Below are positions 53,841-63,057 of a DNA stretch of 64,000 bases, in pieces (position 1 is the first letter of the stretch; each line of letters begins with the position of its first letter). The translations under genes were made by a program, and so were the position numbers. Source of the stretch: Pseudomonas sp. GM41(2012) (GTDB lineage: Bacteria > Pseudomonadota > Gammaproteobacteria > Pseudomonadales > Pseudomonadaceae). The notes beneath the pieces are model-generated. The model was not told the DNA's origin and did no database searches. It saw only the letters and a program-made list of their open reading frames with translations. The stretch is from contig NZ_AKJN02000007.1 in assembly GCF_000282315.2 (NCBI RefSeq), positions 1,054,001 through 1,118,000 on the forward strand, read 5' to 3'.

Positions 53841-53936
53841 TTGCGTGTGTTACCGCATTGTTACGCGTGGGGTGTTACCGGGGTAACTGATGCGATTCAG
53901 CAGGATTGCCGTCGATCTTGAGTCCGGTACAAAACA

Positions 53937-54028
53937 CTGTGGGAGCGGGCTTGCCCGCGATAGCGATTTTACATTCAACATCAATGTTGACCGGTCGTTC
54001 GCCATCGCGGGCAAGCCCGCTCCCACAG
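53937..54028. repeat. Paired REP element 8
   Basis: CTGTGGGAGCGGGCTTGCCC and its complement flank a loop with TTCAACATCAATGTTGA. It lies just after folK and before panB and belongs to the GGGCTTGCCC sub-type of arm. Confidence 0.9.
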
Positions 54029-54031
54029 GGA

Positions 54032-54523
54032 TTAGCAGTCAGGCTGAGGAAGGCGTTCCAGGCCGACGAACGGGCAGGCAGCGAGCAAATCACTCAGGCT
54101 GCGGCCATCAGCCAGACGCAAATCCGCAGGCGCCAGTTCGGCCAGTGGATAGAGAACGAAAGCTCGTTCCTGCATATGGTAGTGAGGCACCTTGAGGCGA
54201 GGTTCATCGATCAACCGATCACCGAACAATACGATGTCGAGATCCAGCGTACGCGGCCCCCAACGTTCAAGGCGCTCGCGGCCCTGTCCGTTCTCAATGG
54301 CTTGCAGCGCATCAAGCAGCTCCAGCGGCGGGAGCGTGCTGTCGAGGGCGGCAACCGCGTTGGTATAACGCGGTTGGCCGGGCAGTAGCGAGTCGCTCTG
54401 ATAAAACCCGGAAACCCCGATCAGTTCGGTCTGCGGCAACTGTGTCAGCGCCTCGACGGCGCTGCGCAATTGTTCGGCGGGGTCAGCCAGATTGCTGCCC
54501 ATGCCGATGTAGATGCGTTCCAT
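54032..54523 (-). CDS. folK: HPPK (folate pyrophosphokinase) FolK
   Basis: This 163-residue enzyme transfers pyrophosphate to hydroxymethyl-dihydropterin in folate synthesis. Motifs are YIGMGSNLADP at the start, and RWGPRTLDLDIVLFG and LKVPHYHMQERAFVL in the core. It begins three bases after pcnB ends, so the two are likely cotranscribed. It is followed by REP element 8. Confidence 0.96.
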   Translation of the reverse strand: MERIYIGMGSNLADPAEQLRSAVEALTQLPQTELIGVSGFYQSDSLLPGQPRYTNAVAALDSTLPPLELLDALQAIENGQGRERLERWGPRTLDLDIVLFGDRLIDEPRLKVPHYHMQERAFVLYPLAELAPADLRLADGRSLSDLLAACPFVGLERLPQPDC

Positions 54524-54526
54524 GGA

Positions 54527-55927
54527 TTACTCGCCCGTGGCGCTCGGTGCACCGGCGGTGCGTTTGCGCTTGGCGCCACCGCTGCGGCGACGCTTGCGTG
54601 GTGCGCCAGTGCCGTCATCCTTGCCGCTGAGGTCGCGGATCATGTCGCGACGTTCGCTGTCGTTGGCGTCCTGATAATCCGTCCACCATTCGCCCAGGCC
54701 ATCGGTCTGCTCGCCGGCGCTTTCGCGCAGCAGCAGGAAGTCGTAACCGGCACGGAACCGCGGGTTGTCCAGCAACAGGTCGGCGCGCTTGCCGCTGCGG
54801 CGTGGCAGACGCTCTTGCATGTCCCAGATCTCGCGGATCGGCATGGTGAAGCGTTTCGGAATCGCGATGCGCTGGCACTGTTCGGCAATCAATTCATGAG
54901 CGGCTTCCTGCATCGCTGGAATCGGCGGCATGCCACGTTCTTGCAAACGCAATACACGGGCCGGCAGGGCTGGCCAAAGCAGCGCCGCAAACAGGAACGC
55001 CGGGGTCACCGGTTTGTTCTGTTTGATCCGCAGATCAGTGTTGATCAACGCTTCGCTGATCAGCGTGTGGGTGTACGTCGGGTTGTATTCCAGGGCCTCG
55101 GCACTGGCCGGGAACAGCGGATCGAACAGCTGCAGGTCGACCAGCATCTCGAAGGTGTCCGCGGCATGGCCGGAGAGGAACAGCTTGAGTACCTCCTCGA
55201 ACAGGCGGGCCGATGGAATCTCGCGCAGCATCGGTGCCAATTCACGGATTGGCGCGGCGCTGTGTTTTTCGATGCCGAAATTCAGCTTGGCGGCGAAACG
55301 CACGGCTCGCAGCATCCGTACCGGATCTTCCTGGTAGCGTTGCTTCGGGTCGCCGATCAGGCGGATCAGGTGATTGCGGATGTCGTGTACGCCGTTGGCG
55401 TAATCGAGGATGCGCTCGCTGACCGGATCGTAATACAAGGCGTTGATGGTGAAGTCGCGGCGCTGCGCGTCTTCTTCCAGCGTGCCATAGACGTTATCGC
55501 GCAGGATGCGCCCGCTCTCGTTGCGGGAAGACTGGTTGCTGTCTTCCTCTTCATCGTTTTGCGGGTGATTGGCGCGAAAGGTCGCGACTTCAATGATTTC
55601 GCGGCCAAAGTGGATGTGCACCAGTTTGAAGCGGCGACCGATGATCCGCGCGTTGCGGAATTCGGCTCGCACCTGTTCGGGCGTGGCACTGGTGGCGACG
55701 TCGAAATCTTTTGGCGTGATGCCGAGCAGCATGTCACGCACACAGCCGCCGACCAGGTAAGCCTGATAACCGGCGTTCTGCAGGCGTTCGACGATGTTCA
55801 CCGCGTAGCGACTGAATTGGGCCTTTTGCAGCGAATGTTGGCCGCTGTTGAGCACTTCAGGCGTACTGCGAATGTGTTGCGTATGACGCTTGGGAGAACG
55901 GAATGACTGGAACAGCTTCTTCAGCAT
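54527..55927 (-). CDS. pcnB: Poly(A) polymerase I
   Basis: This 466-residue polymerase adds poly(A) tails to RNA and promotes decay. The nucleotidyltransferase core shows YLVGGCVRDMLLG and the catalytic carboxylates in KDFDVATSAT. RRDFTINALYYD and DPVRMLRAVRFAAKL follow. The C-terminal tail of about 40 residues is strongly basic (RKRRRSGGAKRKR), as is common in the family. The ATG at 55927 is chosen because the longer frame would run into the CrcZ RNA gene. Confidence 0.95.
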   Translation of the reverse strand: MLKKLFQSFRSPKRHTQHIRSTPEVLNSGQHSLQKAQFSRYAVNIVERLQNAGYQAYLVGGCVRDMLLGITPKDFDVATSATPEQVRAEFRNARIIGRRFKLVHIHFGREIIEVATFRANHPQNDEEEDSNQSSRNESGRILRDNVYGTLEEDAQRRDFTINALYYDPVSERILDYANGVHDIRNHLIRLIGDPKQRYQEDPVRMLRAVRFAAKLNFGIEKHSAAPIRELAPMLREIPSARLFEEVLKLFLSGHAADTFEMLVDLQLFDPLFPASAEALEYNPTYTHTLISEALINTDLRIKQNKPVTPAFLFAALLWPALPARVLRLQERGMPPIPAMQEAAHELIAEQCQRIAIPKRFTMPIREIWDMQERLPRRSGKRADLLLDNPRFRAGYDFLLLRESAGEQTDGLGEWWTDYQDANDSERRDMIRDLSGKDDGTGAPRKRRRSGGAKRKRTAGAPSATGE

Positions 55928-55988
55928 GGGATGCACTGTTTGAAGGAATGTTCGGCCAAAACGAAGAATGACCGCATGATGGGCGGGG

Positions 55989-55994
55989 ATTCTA
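55989..55994 (-). promoter_or_regulatory. Extended -10 promoter element before pcnB
   Basis: The minus strand reads TGCTAGAAT, an extended -10 box (TGn plus TAGAAT), 61 bases before pcnB. No good -35 was found (TACACC at the right place), which is compatible with an extended -10 promoter that lets pcnB be expressed apart from CrcZ. Confidence 0.4.
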
Positions 55995-56069
55995 GCATTT
56001 AGTCGGGGGATGGTGTAGGAAGCTGCGCAAGCGCTTGAAGCAGGGGCGATTGGCGTGTCTAAACGCCAG

Positions 56070-56440
56070 AAACTACAAGGGGAGCCGAAGCTCCCCAAGA
56101 AAGTAGTTGCATGCTCTATTTTTATTTTTGATTCGGGCTTTTTGTTTTTGTTAAGTGCCCTCGCCATGAAGTTTTTCCTTCATGACCCTCCCAATCGGGA
56201 GCCAAGAGCAAACGGATTGCTTTGGTCGCTGTGTTGCAGTGATCTTGCGATCCAACCAGTTCAGGCTCTGTCTTGTGACAGTTTTTTGTTGTTCTCGGCC
56301 TGGTCGTGGGGCAAGCCCCAAATACAACGCCTCTCCAAAAGAATCAGTTAGCTACGCCTCTCGCCGTCTTGTTTTTATTGTGCGTGAGTCGATACGTCTT
56401 ATTTTTATTGTCTTGTGCATTGCTTGTTATTGTTCTTGTA
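56070..56440 (-). ncRNA. crcZ: Small RNA CrcZ (Hfq/Crc antagonist)
   Basis: The region between cbrB and pcnB is non-coding and AT-rich. On the minus strand it has six A-rich motifs (near 56424-56439, 56396-56414, 56366-56381, 56281-56294, 56138-56153 and 56115-56131), for example AAGAACAATAACAAG and AACAAAAACAAAAAG. This is the layout of CrcZ, the RNA that titrates Hfq with Crc and so relieves catabolite repression. A sigma-54 promoter lies just upstream and a hairpin (GGGGAGC with GCTCCCC) ends it. The location after cbrB is that known in Pseudomonas. The 5' end near 56440 and 3' end near 56070 are estimates. Confidence 0.9.
56079..56096 (-). terminator. Terminator hairpin of CrcZ
   Basis: A seven-base GC-rich stem (GGGGAGC with GCTCCCC) around a CGAA loop on the plus strand (TTCG on the minus strand), followed on the minus strand by TTGTAGTTT, a short T-rich tract. 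Confidence 0.75.
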
Positions 56441-56450
56441 CCAAACATAT

Positions 56451-56466
56451 AGCAGGGTGCGTGCCA
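56451..56466 (-). promoter_or_regulatory. Sigma-54 promoter of crcZ
   Basis: The minus strand reads TGGCACGCACCCTGCT, which fits the sigma-54 consensus TGGCACG-N4-TTGCW with one mismatch. It lies about 11 bases before the estimated start of CrcZ. CbrB, encoded just upstream, is the expected activator. Confidence 0.9.
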
Positions 56467-56525
56467 ACTTTTACGAGGCCCAGCAAAACAAGGGGTTAAG
56501 CAGCTTGGCGGGTTTTTTCGAGGCC

Positions 56526-56563
56526 AAAAAAAGCCGGGGCTTCGTTACCGTAAGCCCCGGCTT
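56526..56563 (-). terminator. Rho-independent terminator after cbrB
   Basis: A 12-base stem (AAGCCGGGGCTT with AAGCCCCGGCTT) and a T run on the minus strand. It separates cbrB from crcZ, so CrcZ depends on its own promoter. Confidence 0.9.
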
Positions 56564-56637
56564 CTGTTACGTGAAAAAGGTGAGGTAACAGTTTTTTCAC
56601 CTTGTCACGTGTTACCTGCGCATCAGACAGGTGACGT

Positions 56638-58074
56638 TCAGCTCTCGCTGGCCACCCCGGTCTTGCGCCGCGGAATGCCCAGGCGCTGACGACGTTCCCA
56701 CAGGCATTTGCGACTGACACCGAGTTTGCGTGCCAACTCGGTTTCGGTCATGTGGTCCTGGTGCTCGAGAACGAAGTGCTGGAAGTAGTCTTCCAGTGAC
56801 AGGTCTTCAGTCGGCTCATGGCTATTGTTGCCGGCGGCGCTGCCCTGTTGTGGTGGCAGGCCGATGAAGTCGTCATCGTCCAGATCGCTCAGTTCGATAT
56901 CGATCCCCAGCAGCTCGGCGGAAATCTCCGGGCTCTCGCACAGGATGACCGCACGTTCTACGGCGTTTTCCAGCTCACGTACGTTACCCGGCCAGGAGTA
57001 ATGACGGATGGCCTGTTCGGCATCCGGGGCAAACTTCAGGTCGGTGCGGTTGACCCGCGCGCTCTGCCGCGCCAGGAACGCGTTGGCAATTTCGTTGACG
57101 TCGGCGCCGCGCTCGCGCAGGGCTGGCAGTTTCAGGGCGATCACGTGAAGGCGGTAATACAAGTCTTCACGGAACTGGCCGATCTTCGCCAGGCTCTTGA
57201 GGTCCCGGTGAGTCGCGGCGATCAGGCGCACATCGACTTTCTGGGACTGCACCGAACCCACACGACGAATTTCACCTTCTTGCAGCACGCGCAACAGGCG
57301 GGCCTGGGCTTCCAGTGGCAGTTCGCCGATTTCGTCGAGGAACAGGGTGCCGCCGTCGGCCGCTTCTACCAGGCCGGCACGCCCGGCGCTGGCGCCAGTG
57401 AACGCGCCTTTTTCGTGGCCGAACAGTTCGGACTCGATCAGGCTTTCCGGAATGGCCGCGCAGTTCACCGAAATCATCGGCGCCTTGGCGCGTTTGGACA
57501 GGTTGTGCAGGGCACGCGCCACCAGTTCTTTACCGGTGCCGGATTCGCCCTGGATCAGGACATTGGAGTCGGTTGGCGCGACTTTGCGGATCTTGCTGTA
57601 CAGATCCTGCATGGGCGGGCAGGAGCCGATGATGCCGATTTCGCCATTGTTGTTGCTGGCGCCCGGTTTCGCGGCGCCATTACCGGCTTTACCGACGACC
57701 GGTTCACCGCTGGCTTGCACAGTTTGACGGTCACGCAGGATTCGCGCGACGGCTTGCAGCATTTCATCGTGATCGAAAGGCTTGGCGATGTAATCCACCG
57801 CGCCCATCTTCATCGAGTCGACCGCCGAACGCAGGCTGGCGTAGCTGGTCATGATCAGCACCGGAGTGCCCTGGCCGAGTTTGATCAACTCGGTGCCAGG
57901 CGCGCCCGGCAGACGCAGGTCGCTGACGATCAGGTCGAACGTGGGAATGGTGAAGCGTTCTTGTGCTTCCTGCACTGAACCGGCTTCGCTGACCTGATAC
58001 TGGTTACGTTCCAGCAGGCGGCGCAAGGCGGAGCGGATAATTGTTTCGTCTTCGACGATCAAAATGTGCGGCAT
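56638..58074 (-). CDS. cbrB: Sigma-54 response regulator CbrB
   Basis: This 478-residue NtrC-type regulator controls carbon/nitrogen balance. The receiver domain has the acidic pocket VEDE (residues 7-10) and phospho-acceptor Asp52 in LIVSDLRLPG. The AAA+ domain has Walker A GESGTGKE and an intact GAFTGA loop (GHEKGAFTGAS). The C-terminal Fis-type helix-turn-helix reads ETELARKLGVSRKCLWERRQ. It lies 22 bases after cbrA. The adjacent crcZ sigma-54 promoter is its known type of target. Confidence 0.96.
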   Translation of the reverse strand: MPHILIVEDETIIRSALRRLLERNQYQVSEAGSVQEAQERFTIPTFDLIVSDLRLPGAPGTELIKLGQGTPVLIMTSYASLRSAVDSMKMGAVDYIAKPFDHDEMLQAVARILRDRQTVQASGEPVVGKAGNGAAKPGASNNNGEIGIIGSCPPMQDLYSKIRKVAPTDSNVLIQGESGTGKELVARALHNLSKRAKAPMISVNCAAIPESLIESELFGHEKGAFTGASAGRAGLVEAADGGTLFLDEIGELPLEAQARLLRVLQEGEIRRVGSVQSQKVDVRLIAATHRDLKSLAKIGQFREDLYYRLHVIALKLPALRERGADVNEIANAFLARQSARVNRTDLKFAPDAEQAIRHYSWPGNVRELENAVERAVILCESPEISAELLGIDIELSDLDDDDFIGLPPQQGSAAGNNSHEPTEDLSLEDYFQHFVLEHQDHMTETELARKLGVSRKCLWERRQRLGIPRRKTGVASES

Positions 58075-58096
58075 TGATTCGATACTCTCGACGGTC

Positions 58097-61051
58097 TCAG
58101 TTCACAGCGGACGTCGCTTCGACATGACGCGGCAAGGTCACCCGGATACGGGTGCCGCGTTGGCTTTGAACATCAGCCGGGCTGTCGATGGTGATTTGTC
58201 CATAATGCTCTTCAACGATGGAATAGACCAGTGCAAGGCCCAGACCGGTGCCTTCGCCAGGATCCTTGGTGGTGAAGAAAGGTTCGAACAATCTATCCAT
58301 GATGTTCTTCGGAATACCGCTGCCTTCGTCTTCCACGATCAAATCGACCGTGTGTTCGCCGGCTTCGCTTTTGACTCGCACCGCACTGCCGGGAGGCGAG
58401 GCGTCGCGGGCGTTTGAGAGCAGGTTGATCAGTACTTGCGCAAGTCGCTGCGGATCGCCTTCGACCCAGTGATCGGGATCGCACAGGTTGTAAAACTGTA
58501 CTTCGAAATTGCGTCGGTTCAGCGCCAGCAAACCGATGGCATCCTGGGCCACTTCGGCCAGACAGACGGGCTCGTCGCTGTGCTGATGACTGCCGGCATG
58601 GGCGAAGCTCATCAGCGACTGAACGATGCGCGACACGCGTTTGGTCTGTTCCAGGATCTGCCCGCTGATTTCCTTCAGTTCGCTGTCTTCTTCGCGTTCT
58701 TCGCGCAGGTTCTGTGCAAGGCAGGCGATGCCAGTGATCGGGTTGCCGATTTCATGGGCCACACCGGCGGCGAGTCGACCGATGCTGGCCAGGCGCTCGG
58801 AGTGCACCAGTTTGTCTTCGAGCATCTGGGTTTCGGTGAGGTCTTCCACCAGCAGCACCAGGCCGCTGTTGCCCGGGGCCAACGGTTCATCGATCGCGGC
58901 TTTGTGCAGGTTCAGCCAGCGCGTCTGGCCGTCGAGGGCCAGGTGCTGTTTGTGCAAATGCTCGTCCGGCAGATTGATGAAGCCTTGCAGCAGCTCTTTC
59001 CAGGGATCGGCAATGGTGCTCAGCCGCGAACCGACCACACGCTGTGCGGCAATGCCGGTCAGTTCCTCCATGGCTTTGTTCCACATGAGGATTTCCTGAT
59101 CCTTGGCCAGCGAGCAAACACCCATCGGCAATTCCTGCAGGGTCTGGCGGTGATAGCGGCGCAGGGCATCGAGTTCGGCGGCAAGCCCGGTCAGGCGCGA
59201 GTGGTAATCCTCGAGGCGACTTTCGATGAAGTGGATGTCTTCGGTGACGTAGTTTTCGCCGCCGGCCTTATAAGGCAGGAATGTTTCGACCATGTCCTGA
59301 GCCACGCTCGGCCCCATCAAGCCGGAGAGGTTGGCTTCGATACGGTCGCGCAAGCGGCGCAAGGCGTAAGGCCGGCGCTCATCGAAAGGCAGATAGAGGT
59401 CGCGCAGGGCCTGTTCGACTTCTTTCTGCGCAGCCTTGGCGCCCAAGGGTTTGGCAAGCTGTGTGGCGAATTCCTGGGGTGAGGCGGCGTGCAATTCGCG
59501 GCGTTGCGGCCGGCGCACGTTGTCCACGGCGCAGGCTTCGGCGGCGCTGGCCTCTTCGCTGCTGGCGTTGGTGAACAGCGAGATCAGGGTGAACATCAGC
59601 ACGTTGGCCGCCAGCGAGGCGATCGCCGCCATGTGCCAACTGGTGTCGTCCAGCACGTAGATCATGTTCAGCAGCGGTATGTAGAAGCCCTGCAGATTGC
59701 CGACCAGCGGCAGCAGCATAGTCACCAGCCACACCAGAATCCCCGCGAGCAAACCGGCGATGAAACCGCGGCGGTTGGCGGTCGGCCAGTACAGTACCGA
59801 CAGCACGCCCGGCAGGAATTGCAGGGTGGCGACGAAGGCGACGATGCCCAGATTCGCCAGATCCTGTTCCGCGCCCAGCAGCAGGTAGAAACCGTAACCG
59901 GCCATGATGATCGCGACGATCAGCCCCCGGCGGGTCCACTTCAGCCAGCGGTAGATATTGCCTTCGGCCGGCGGCTGATAGAGCGGCAGCACCAAATGGT
60001 TCAGCGCCATCCCGGACAGGGCCAGGGTGGTGACAATGATCAAACCGCTGGCCGCTGACAATCCGCCGATATAGGCCAATAGCGCCAGGGCCTTGCTGTT
60101 GGCGGCGATGCCGATACCCAGCGTGAAGTATTCCGGGTTGGTGGTGGCGCCGAGTTTCAGTCCGGCCCAGAGAATCAGCGGTACCGCCAGGCTCATCAAC
60201 AGCAGGAACAGTGGCAAGCCCCAGCTCGCACTGACCAGCGAGCGCGGGTTGAGGTTTTCGGTAAACGTCATGTGGTACATGTGCGGCATCACAATCGCCG
60301 AAGCGAAGAACACCAGCAGCAGCGTGCGCCATGGACCTTCCTGCAATGGCGTGTGCAAAGCGGCGAGGGCGGTCTGGTTTTGCAGCAGCCACAGTTCCAG
60401 CTGTTGCGGACCGTCGAATACGCCGTACAACGCATACAAGCCAACGCCGCCAATGGCGATCAGCTTGATCACCGATTCAAAGGCAATCGCAAACACCAGG
60501 CCTTCGTGTTTCTCCCGTGTCGCAATGTGCCGCGAGCCAAAGAAAATCGTGAACAGCGTAATCAGTGCGCAGAAGCTCAGGGCCACGCGATGTTGCACCG
60601 GCTCGCGGGTGAGGATGCCGATGGAGTCGGCCACCGCCTGAATCTGCAACGCCAGCAGCGGCAGCACGCCGATCAGCATGAAGATCGTGGTCAATGCGCC
60701 GGCCCAGGTGCTGCGGAAGCGGAAGGCGAACAGATCGGCCAGCGACGACAGCTGATACGTGCGGGTGATTTTCAGGATCGGATACAAAAGCACCGGCGCC
60801 AGCAGAAACGCGCCGGAGACGCCCAGATAGCTGGACAAAAATCCGTAGCCGTATTGATAGGCCAGGCCCACCGTGCCGTAAAACGCCCACGCACTGGCAT
60901 ACACGCCCAGCGACAGGGTGTAGGTCAGCGGGTGGCGAATGATCGCCCGGGGGATCATGCCCCGTTCGCTGATCCAGGCTACGCCGAACAGCACCGCCAG
61001 GTAGGCGGCGCTGATCAGGATCATCTGGGTCAGGCTAAAGCTCATCGGCAT
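58097..61051 (-). CDS. cbrA: Transporter-linked sensor kinase CbrA
   Basis: This 984-residue protein fuses a sodium/solute-symporter-like domain with about 13 helices (residues 1-490 or so) to a STAC-like linker, a PAS domain (near QTLQELPMGVCSLAKDQEILMWN split across about 640-720), and a histidine kinase core. The phospho-acceptor His766 lies in GVAHEIGNPITG, and the ATPase boxes NLLSNARDA, DEGSGI and GEGTGLGLAL follow. In P. fluorescens and P. putida it transports histidine and governs CbrB. The ATG at 61051 overlaps cbrX; a second ATG at 61045 is also possible. Confidence 0.96.
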   Translation of the reverse strand: MPMSFSLTQMILISAAYLAVLFGVAWISERGMIPRAIIRHPLTYTLSLGVYASAWAFYGTVGLAYQYGYGFLSSYLGVSGAFLLAPVLLYPILKITRTYQLSSLADLFAFRFRSTWAGALTTIFMLIGVLPLLALQIQAVADSIGILTREPVQHRVALSFCALITLFTIFFGSRHIATREKHEGLVFAIAFESVIKLIAIGGVGLYALYGVFDGPQQLELWLLQNQTALAALHTPLQEGPWRTLLLVFFASAIVMPHMYHMTFTENLNPRSLVSASWGLPLFLLLMSLAVPLILWAGLKLGATTNPEYFTLGIGIAANSKALALLAYIGGLSAASGLIIVTTLALSGMALNHLVLPLYQPPAEGNIYRWLKWTRRGLIVAIIMAGYGFYLLLGAEQDLANLGIVAFVATLQFLPGVLSVLYWPTANRRGFIAGLLAGILVWLVTMLLPLVGNLQGFYIPLLNMIYVLDDTSWHMAAIASLAANVLMFTLISLFTNASSEEASAAEACAVDNVRRPQRRELHAASPQEFATQLAKPLGAKAAQKEVEQALRDLYLPFDERRPYALRRLRDRIEANLSGLMGPSVAQDMVETFLPYKAGGENYVTEDIHFIESRLEDYHSRLTGLAAELDALRRYHRQTLQELPMGVCSLAKDQEILMWNKAMEELTGIAAQRVVGSRLSTIADPWKELLQGFINLPDEHLHKQHLALDGQTRWLNLHKAAIDEPLAPGNSGLVLLVEDLTETQMLEDKLVHSERLASIGRLAAGVAHEIGNPITGIACLAQNLREEREEDSELKEISGQILEQTKRVSRIVQSLMSFAHAGSHQHSDEPVCLAEVAQDAIGLLALNRRNFEVQFYNLCDPDHWVEGDPQRLAQVLINLLSNARDASPPGSAVRVKSEAGEHTVDLIVEDEGSGIPKNIMDRLFEPFFTTKDPGEGTGLGLALVYSIVEEHYGQITIDSPADVQSQRGTRIRVTLPRHVEATSAVN

Positions 61052-61211
61052 CTTTTTGGCTCTGCAGGATGAAGGTCACGACGATCAGAATCAGCCAGAG
61101 CAGATAAGGGCGATACCAGGCGCCAGTGGCGTCGATCCACCAATCCATGATGGCTGGGGAGAACAGATAAATCCCCACTACCAGGAGCAGGACCAAGCGA
61201 TAGATGTACAT
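61035..61211 (-). CDS. cbrX: Small membrane protein CbrX upstream of CbrA
   Basis: This 58-residue protein has two hydrophobic segments (LVLLLVVGIYLFSP and YLLWLILIVVTFIL) separated by a short DWWIDATGAW loop, and ends in a charged QKDADEL tail. It overlaps the start of cbrA by 17 bases, so translation of the two is coupled. A small gene in this position is known as cbrX in P. putida. Its function is unclear. The gene is below the usual length cut-off and easily missed. Confidence 0.8.
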   Translation of the reverse strand: MYIYRLVLLLVVGIYLFSPAIMDWWIDATGAWYRPYLLWLILIVVTFILQSQKDADEL

Positions 61212-61288
61212 CCCGGCCTCTCTTTTTTATGCGCGTGCCCGAAAACGTGCGGCGATGGTAACGGATGGGCGCGCCACTGCAAGTGTGA

Positions 61289-62185
61289 TCACTGTAGTTG
61301 TGCTTCGGGCAGGTTGAGTGTGCGCGGGATCAACCCTGCATCCCAGTGGGCGATGCCCCAGTTCAACACTTCCCGTGGGGTGGCGTAAGCCAGTTCGGCA
61401 CCGGGATTGTGCCCCAGTGCGCGCAATGCACGCAGCAACAAGGGGGTTGCCTGATCTTCGGTCAGCGGCGGCGAACGATAGGACTTGCCGAGCTTGTGGC
61501 CATCGGGCTGGATGATCAGCGGGATATGCAGATAGCGCGGTTGCGGCAGGCCAAGCAGTTCTTGCAAGTAGAGCTGGCGCGGCGTGGAGTCGAGCAGGTC
61601 GGCGCCGCGGACGACATCGGTAATGCCTTGCCAGGCGTCGTCCAGCACCACCGCCAATTGATAGGCGTAGAGCCCGTCGCGGCGACGAATCACGAAATCG
61701 CCGACGTCCCGGCCCAGGTGTTGGCGGTATTCGCCTTGCACCCGGTCGATGAAGTGATATTCCAGTTCGGGGACACGCAGGCGAATCGCAGCATTTTTAG
61801 TGTCATGACCGGCGTTGCGGCACAGCCCTGGATAAATCCCGTGATAGGGCGCAAGTGTTTTGCGTGAACAGGTGCACGCGTAGGCCAGGCCGTGATTGAA
61901 CAGGCGATTGAGGACTTCGGCGTAGGCATCGTGCCGGTCACTCTGTCGGACCACTTCTCCATCCCACTCGAAACCGTAGCTTTCCAGGGCTTTGAGGATC
62001 GCCGCTTGAGCGCCGGGCTCTTCCCGTGGCGGATCGAGATCTTCCATGCGCATCAACCAACGGCCACCCACCGAGCGTGCGTCGAGGTACGAGGCCAGCG
62101 CTGCGACCAGCGAACCGAAATGCAGATGGCCACTGGGCGTGGGGGCGAAGCGCCCGATGTAGGGAGTGGAAGTCGTGGCGGTCAT
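61289..62185 (-). CDS. gluQ: Glutamyl-queuosine tRNA(Asp) synthetase
   Basis: This 298-residue paralogue of GluRS attaches glutamate to queuosine in the anticodon of tRNA-Asp. It has the catalytic half only: FAPTPSGHLHFGS (HIGH-like) at the start, and KLGKSYRSPPL (KMSKS-like) near residue 230. A Cys cluster (ACTCSRK and GLCRNAG) forms a zinc site. There is no anticodon-binding domain, as expected. It lies between dksA and cbrX. Confidence 0.95.
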   Translation of the reverse strand: MTATTSTPYIGRFAPTPSGHLHFGSLVAALASYLDARSVGGRWLMRMEDLDPPREEPGAQAAILKALESYGFEWDGEVVRQSDRHDAYAEVLNRLFNHGLAYACTCSRKTLAPYHGIYPGLCRNAGHDTKNAAIRLRVPELEYHFIDRVQGEYRQHLGRDVGDFVIRRRDGLYAYQLAVVLDDAWQGITDVVRGADLLDSTPRQLYLQELLGLPQPRYLHIPLIIQPDGHKLGKSYRSPPLTEDQATPLLLRALRALGHNPGAELAYATPREVLNWGIAHWDAGLIPRTLNLPEAQLQ

Positions 62186-62220
62186 GGACGAATGTTACAT
62201 CTCTGGTCGTGCGCGAGTCC

Positions 62221-62312
62221 CTGTGGGAGTGAGCCTGCTCGCGATAGCGGTTTCACATACAACACATTCGTTGACTGACACACCGCAATCGCGAGCAGGC
62301 TCGCTCCCACAG
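62221..62312. repeat. Paired REP element 9
   Basis: CTGTGGGAGTGAGCCTGCTC and its near-complement flank a loop with ATACAACACATTCGTTGA. It lies between gluQ and dksA, next to the dksA terminator. Confidence 0.9.
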
Positions 62313-62341
62313 GAGGGCTCGCCGTGGCGAATGTCAGAAAC

Positions 62342-62372
62342 AAAAACGGAGCGTTCGCACGCTCCGTTTTTC
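62342..62372 (-). terminator. Rho-independent terminator after dksA
   Basis: AAAACGGAGCG pairs with CGCTCCGTTTT around a short TTCGCA-type loop, with T runs on both strands, just after the dksA stop. Confidence 0.88.
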
Positions 62373-62385
62373 GTTCAAGTCGAGA

Positions 62386-62829
62386 TTACTTGCCGACTTG
62401 CTTTTCCTTGATTTCCGCCAGGGTCTTGCAGTCAACGCACATGTCGGCGGTAGGGCGGGCTTCCAGTCGCTTGACGCCGATTTCGACGCCGCAGGACTCG
62501 CACCAGCCATATTCTTCGTCTTCGATCAGTTGCAGCGTCTTGTCGATCTTTTTGATCAACTTGCGCTCGCGGTCACGGGCACGCAGCTCGAGGCTGAATT
62601 CTTCTTCCTGGCTGGCACGGTCTGCCGGGTCCGGGAAGTTGGCCGCTTCGTCTTTCATGTGATCAACAGTACGGTCGACTTCCTGCATCAAGTCCTGTTT
62701 CCACTTATTCAGGATCTTGGTGAAGTGAGCGCGCATGGGCTTGCCCATGTACTCCTCGCCCTTCACTTCTTTGTAGGGTTCGAAGCCGCTGATCGACTGG
62801 TTCTGTTGTTGCTTTGCTTGGGTGGACAT
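62386..62829 (-). CDS. dksA: RNA polymerase-binding transcription factor DksA
   Basis: This 147-residue factor works with ppGpp on stringent control. The coiled coil covers about residues 30-105, with the acidic tip DPADRASQEEE. The four-cysteine zinc finger is CESCGVEIGVKRL and CVDCKTLAE, with the intervening basic segment. It has the usual size. This copy keeps all four cysteines, so it is the canonical, not the zinc-free, DksA paralogue. Confidence 0.97.
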   Translation of the reverse strand: MSTQAKQQQNQSISGFEPYKEVKGEEYMGKPMRAHFTKILNKWKQDLMQEVDRTVDHMKDEAANFPDPADRASQEEEFSLELRARDRERKLIKKIDKTLQLIEDEEYGWCESCGVEIGVKRLEARPTADMCVDCKTLAEIKEKQVGK

Positions 62830-63057
62830 GAAATAGACCGCCTCTACTCTTGTAATCCATTGCGCAGGATTGCTCCATCACCGACACCTGCCGGCCCTGC
62901 GGCTGCAAGCGGGCGAACTTACCAGATCAAATCGGGCCGCGCTACTCCCGGATGTCGAGGTAGTGGCCCGCTGTGCTTGCAAATGATTGCAAAGCCTTGT
63001 CTGGTGGTGCTGGAGACCTGATCAATTATTGATTTTAGTCAAACCTGAGACACACGC

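Noticed and set aside
55928..56167. N-terminal extension of pcnB by 80 codons
   Set aside because: It would cover the pcnB promoter and the 3' end of CrcZ, and the family starts at the ATG at 55927.
56055..56499. Two plus-strand open frames across CrcZ
   Set aside because: The region fits a small RNA with promoter and terminator on the other strand, and the frames have no ribosome site.
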